From Hippophae tibetana (taxonomy: Eukaryota > Streptophyta > Magnoliopsida > Rosales > Elaeagnaceae): DNA of 64,000 nt. This document shows, piece after piece, positions 62,572 through 64,000 of the stretch. Each line of letters opens with the position of its first letter. Position 1 is the stretch's first letter. A model generated the notes under the pieces. The model was not told the origin of the DNA and did no database searches. It was given only the letters and a program-made list of their open reading frames with translations. The stretch is taken from NCBI GenBank assembly GCA_037013495.1, contig CM072811.1, positions 16,002,659 to 16,066,658 of the forward strand, written 5' to 3'. Made by a program: the position numbers and the translations under genes.

Positions 62572-64000
62572 GTTAGAAAGTTTTCTTATCATCTTTGTGG
62601 AAGCTCAAAAGGGGGCTTTGAATTGAACGAATATATTAGGATCATATATGGTAGGTGTTGTTGAAATTATCAAGCATGGTATTAACTTTTAAAAAAGTTA
62701 TGGTGCTATTTAAAACGATATTCTAATTTTGGTTATCTAGGAGCAAAAGAAAAGGAAAAATATGATATTTGTAATAAATGGGGATAGAGCACTTGTAGTC
62801 TCTTAGCTTTTAAAAAAGTGCATTATAGTTCCTAATGTGCATTGTAAGTTATTTATTTATTTTTAAGGTGCACAACTTCATTTAAGGCTAATTATTTAAT
62901 TTGGTTACTATTTAGATATATAAAAATCATGTGTTACCATAAATAAATGATAAATTTTTCTATATGAAAATATTTATTTTCCCTTAAAAAATGCACAATA
63001 ATTTTTTTTATTTTCATTGATGAAAAATTTAAATCTTATTTATGGTCTCACATGACTTACATGTCTAAAAAGTAGTCAAATTGAAATAATTATCTTAAGA
63101 GAAATTCTATGCATCTTAAAAATAAATCAAGACTTATAGTGCATTTTAAAAAATTAAGAACTAGAGGGCACTTTTTTAAAAGTTAAGGGACTCCAATAGC
63201 TTTTTCTCTCTATAAGAAATTTTAATTTCAGCATGAATATCAAGTCAACTTTAGATTTATATTTCTTCAAAGAATTCCTTATTGGTTGTCTTTCCATCCA
63301 CTAGCCTTTTAATGCTAAACACAACCAGAAAGCTATTGAAGACTGTTAATAGTTTTTGTGGCAACAGATCAGACTGGGCTTTGGCCAAGGGTAACCACTA
63401 CCTAGGGTCTGTTTGCTTGTACTTTTGTTGAAAATGGTTTAAAATAGAATCGACTTTAGAAACATAAAAGGTGTTTTTTGAGTTCTAAAAGTGTTTCTAA
63501 CAAAATTTTTCTGTGTGGTTCTAAAGCTTTTTTTTTGGCAGCCAATTGTTTTTTACGTGGTCTAGAAGCAGAAACAAATATACACTTCGTTTGATGCTTC
63601 AACTAGAACTAGAGGCAGATTTATACCATTGGCTACGCTGGGCTGTAACTCTGAGTAATTTTAGCCCTAAATATTAACAGCCTTTAGCTCTTAATATAAA
63701 ATAGGGAGTTACCTACTCCCTCATCTCCCTATTATTGCTGAACAAATACATTTTTTTTTGGCTGGTGTGGGAGATAAACTAGTTGTAGAGAATGAAAACA
63801 AGATTTTTTTAAAGATATTAAATTGCTGTTAAATACAATATTCATCCTAGAGTTAATTGTCACGACTTTATTTTTCAAGTAGAGATCGTGCGGCACTTAG
63901 CACCGTCCGTTGCACTAAGCCTGCTTTGAATCCGAATGAAACTCCAAAGACACTAGAAAGAGAGTTTGCAAAGAATGCTTTGTATTGCTCTAGAGAGAGT
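62572..64000 (+). other. GGH intron 8, open at the right edge
   Basis: No sequence resembling the last GGH exon is seen. The intron contains a MITE-like element (62780-63210). From about 63885 it holds a compositionally distinct stretch, GTGCGGCACTTAGCACCGTC and onward, that looks like the start of another repeat but that I cannot classify. Confidence 0.6.
62780..63210. mobile_element. MITE with about 95-bp inverted repeats in GGH intron 8
   Basis: The left end, GGGATAGAGCACTTGTAGTC, and the right end, GACTCCAATAGCTTTTTCTC, are imperfect complements. The pairing runs inward through CTTTTAAAAAAGTGC to a TTTATTTTTAAGGTGCA block. It is non-coding. The target duplication is not clear. The long inverted repeats suggest a MULE-type MITE. 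Confidence 0.7.

Noticed and set aside
63400-63610. Possible hAT-type MITE (GGGTCTGTTTGCTTG start)
   Set aside because: No matching inverted end or 8-bp duplication could be found.

Overview
The window is nuclear DNA of a flowering plant, probably a eudicot. It is AT-rich, and its genes have GT-AG introns, plant-specific families (BES1/BZR1 and plant gamma-glutamyl hydrolase) and dense plant retrotransposon debris. I cannot name the species.

Two host genes are recognisable. On the minus strand, 5800-10746 is a BES1/BZR1-homologue transcription factor (BEH4-like, brassinosteroid signalling). It has a 72-codon first exon, a 3.9 kb first intron, a long second exon and a tiny last coding exon that holds one base of the final Arg codon plus the stop. 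On the plus strand, 40124-62571 holds exons 1-8 of a vacuolar-type gamma-glutamyl hydrolase (folate polyglutamate turnover). Its last exon lies beyond the right edge. The two genes are unrelated and are separated by about 29 kb of retrotransposon remains.

Layout: 440-2990 is a broken Ty3/gypsy fragment (minus). 2991-5640 is AT-rich spacer. 5800-10746 is BEH4-like, with two related MULE-type MITEs in intron 1. 11340-15560 is a SIRE-like Ty1/copia remnant (LTR plus gag). 15585-28057 is a stack of Athila/Tat-like gypsy LTRs and one large internal region. Three solo LTRs of one family (LTR-A), each with a 5-bp target duplication, sit at 21481-23258, 25017-26816 and 29671-31325. The first two lie inside the older Athila-like element. 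31326-39500 is a Tat-like gypsy element (plus) with a 158-bp tandem array and antisense coiled-coil ORFs. It stops a few hundred bases upstream of the hydrolase gene.

The hydrolase gene has been swollen by insertions. Intron 1 (3.5 kb) holds a Pack-MULE: long terminal inverted repeats and a 9-10 bp target duplication around a captured fragment of the CP29/Lhcb4 light-harvesting gene. Intron 5 (15.4 kb) holds a nest of a LINE fragment, three Ty1/copia remnants and a gypsy element with paired LTRs. Only about 0.6 kb of that intron looks like original sequence. Introns 2 and 8 hold further small inverted-repeat elements. All eight visible exons keep frame and consensus splice sites, so the gene is probably still functional.

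I saw no tRNA, rRNA or CRISPR array. The most interesting items are the composite Pack-MULE, the split terminal codon and stop of the BEH4-like gene, the giant intron, and the GC-rich hypervariable segment shared in position by the LTR-A copies.
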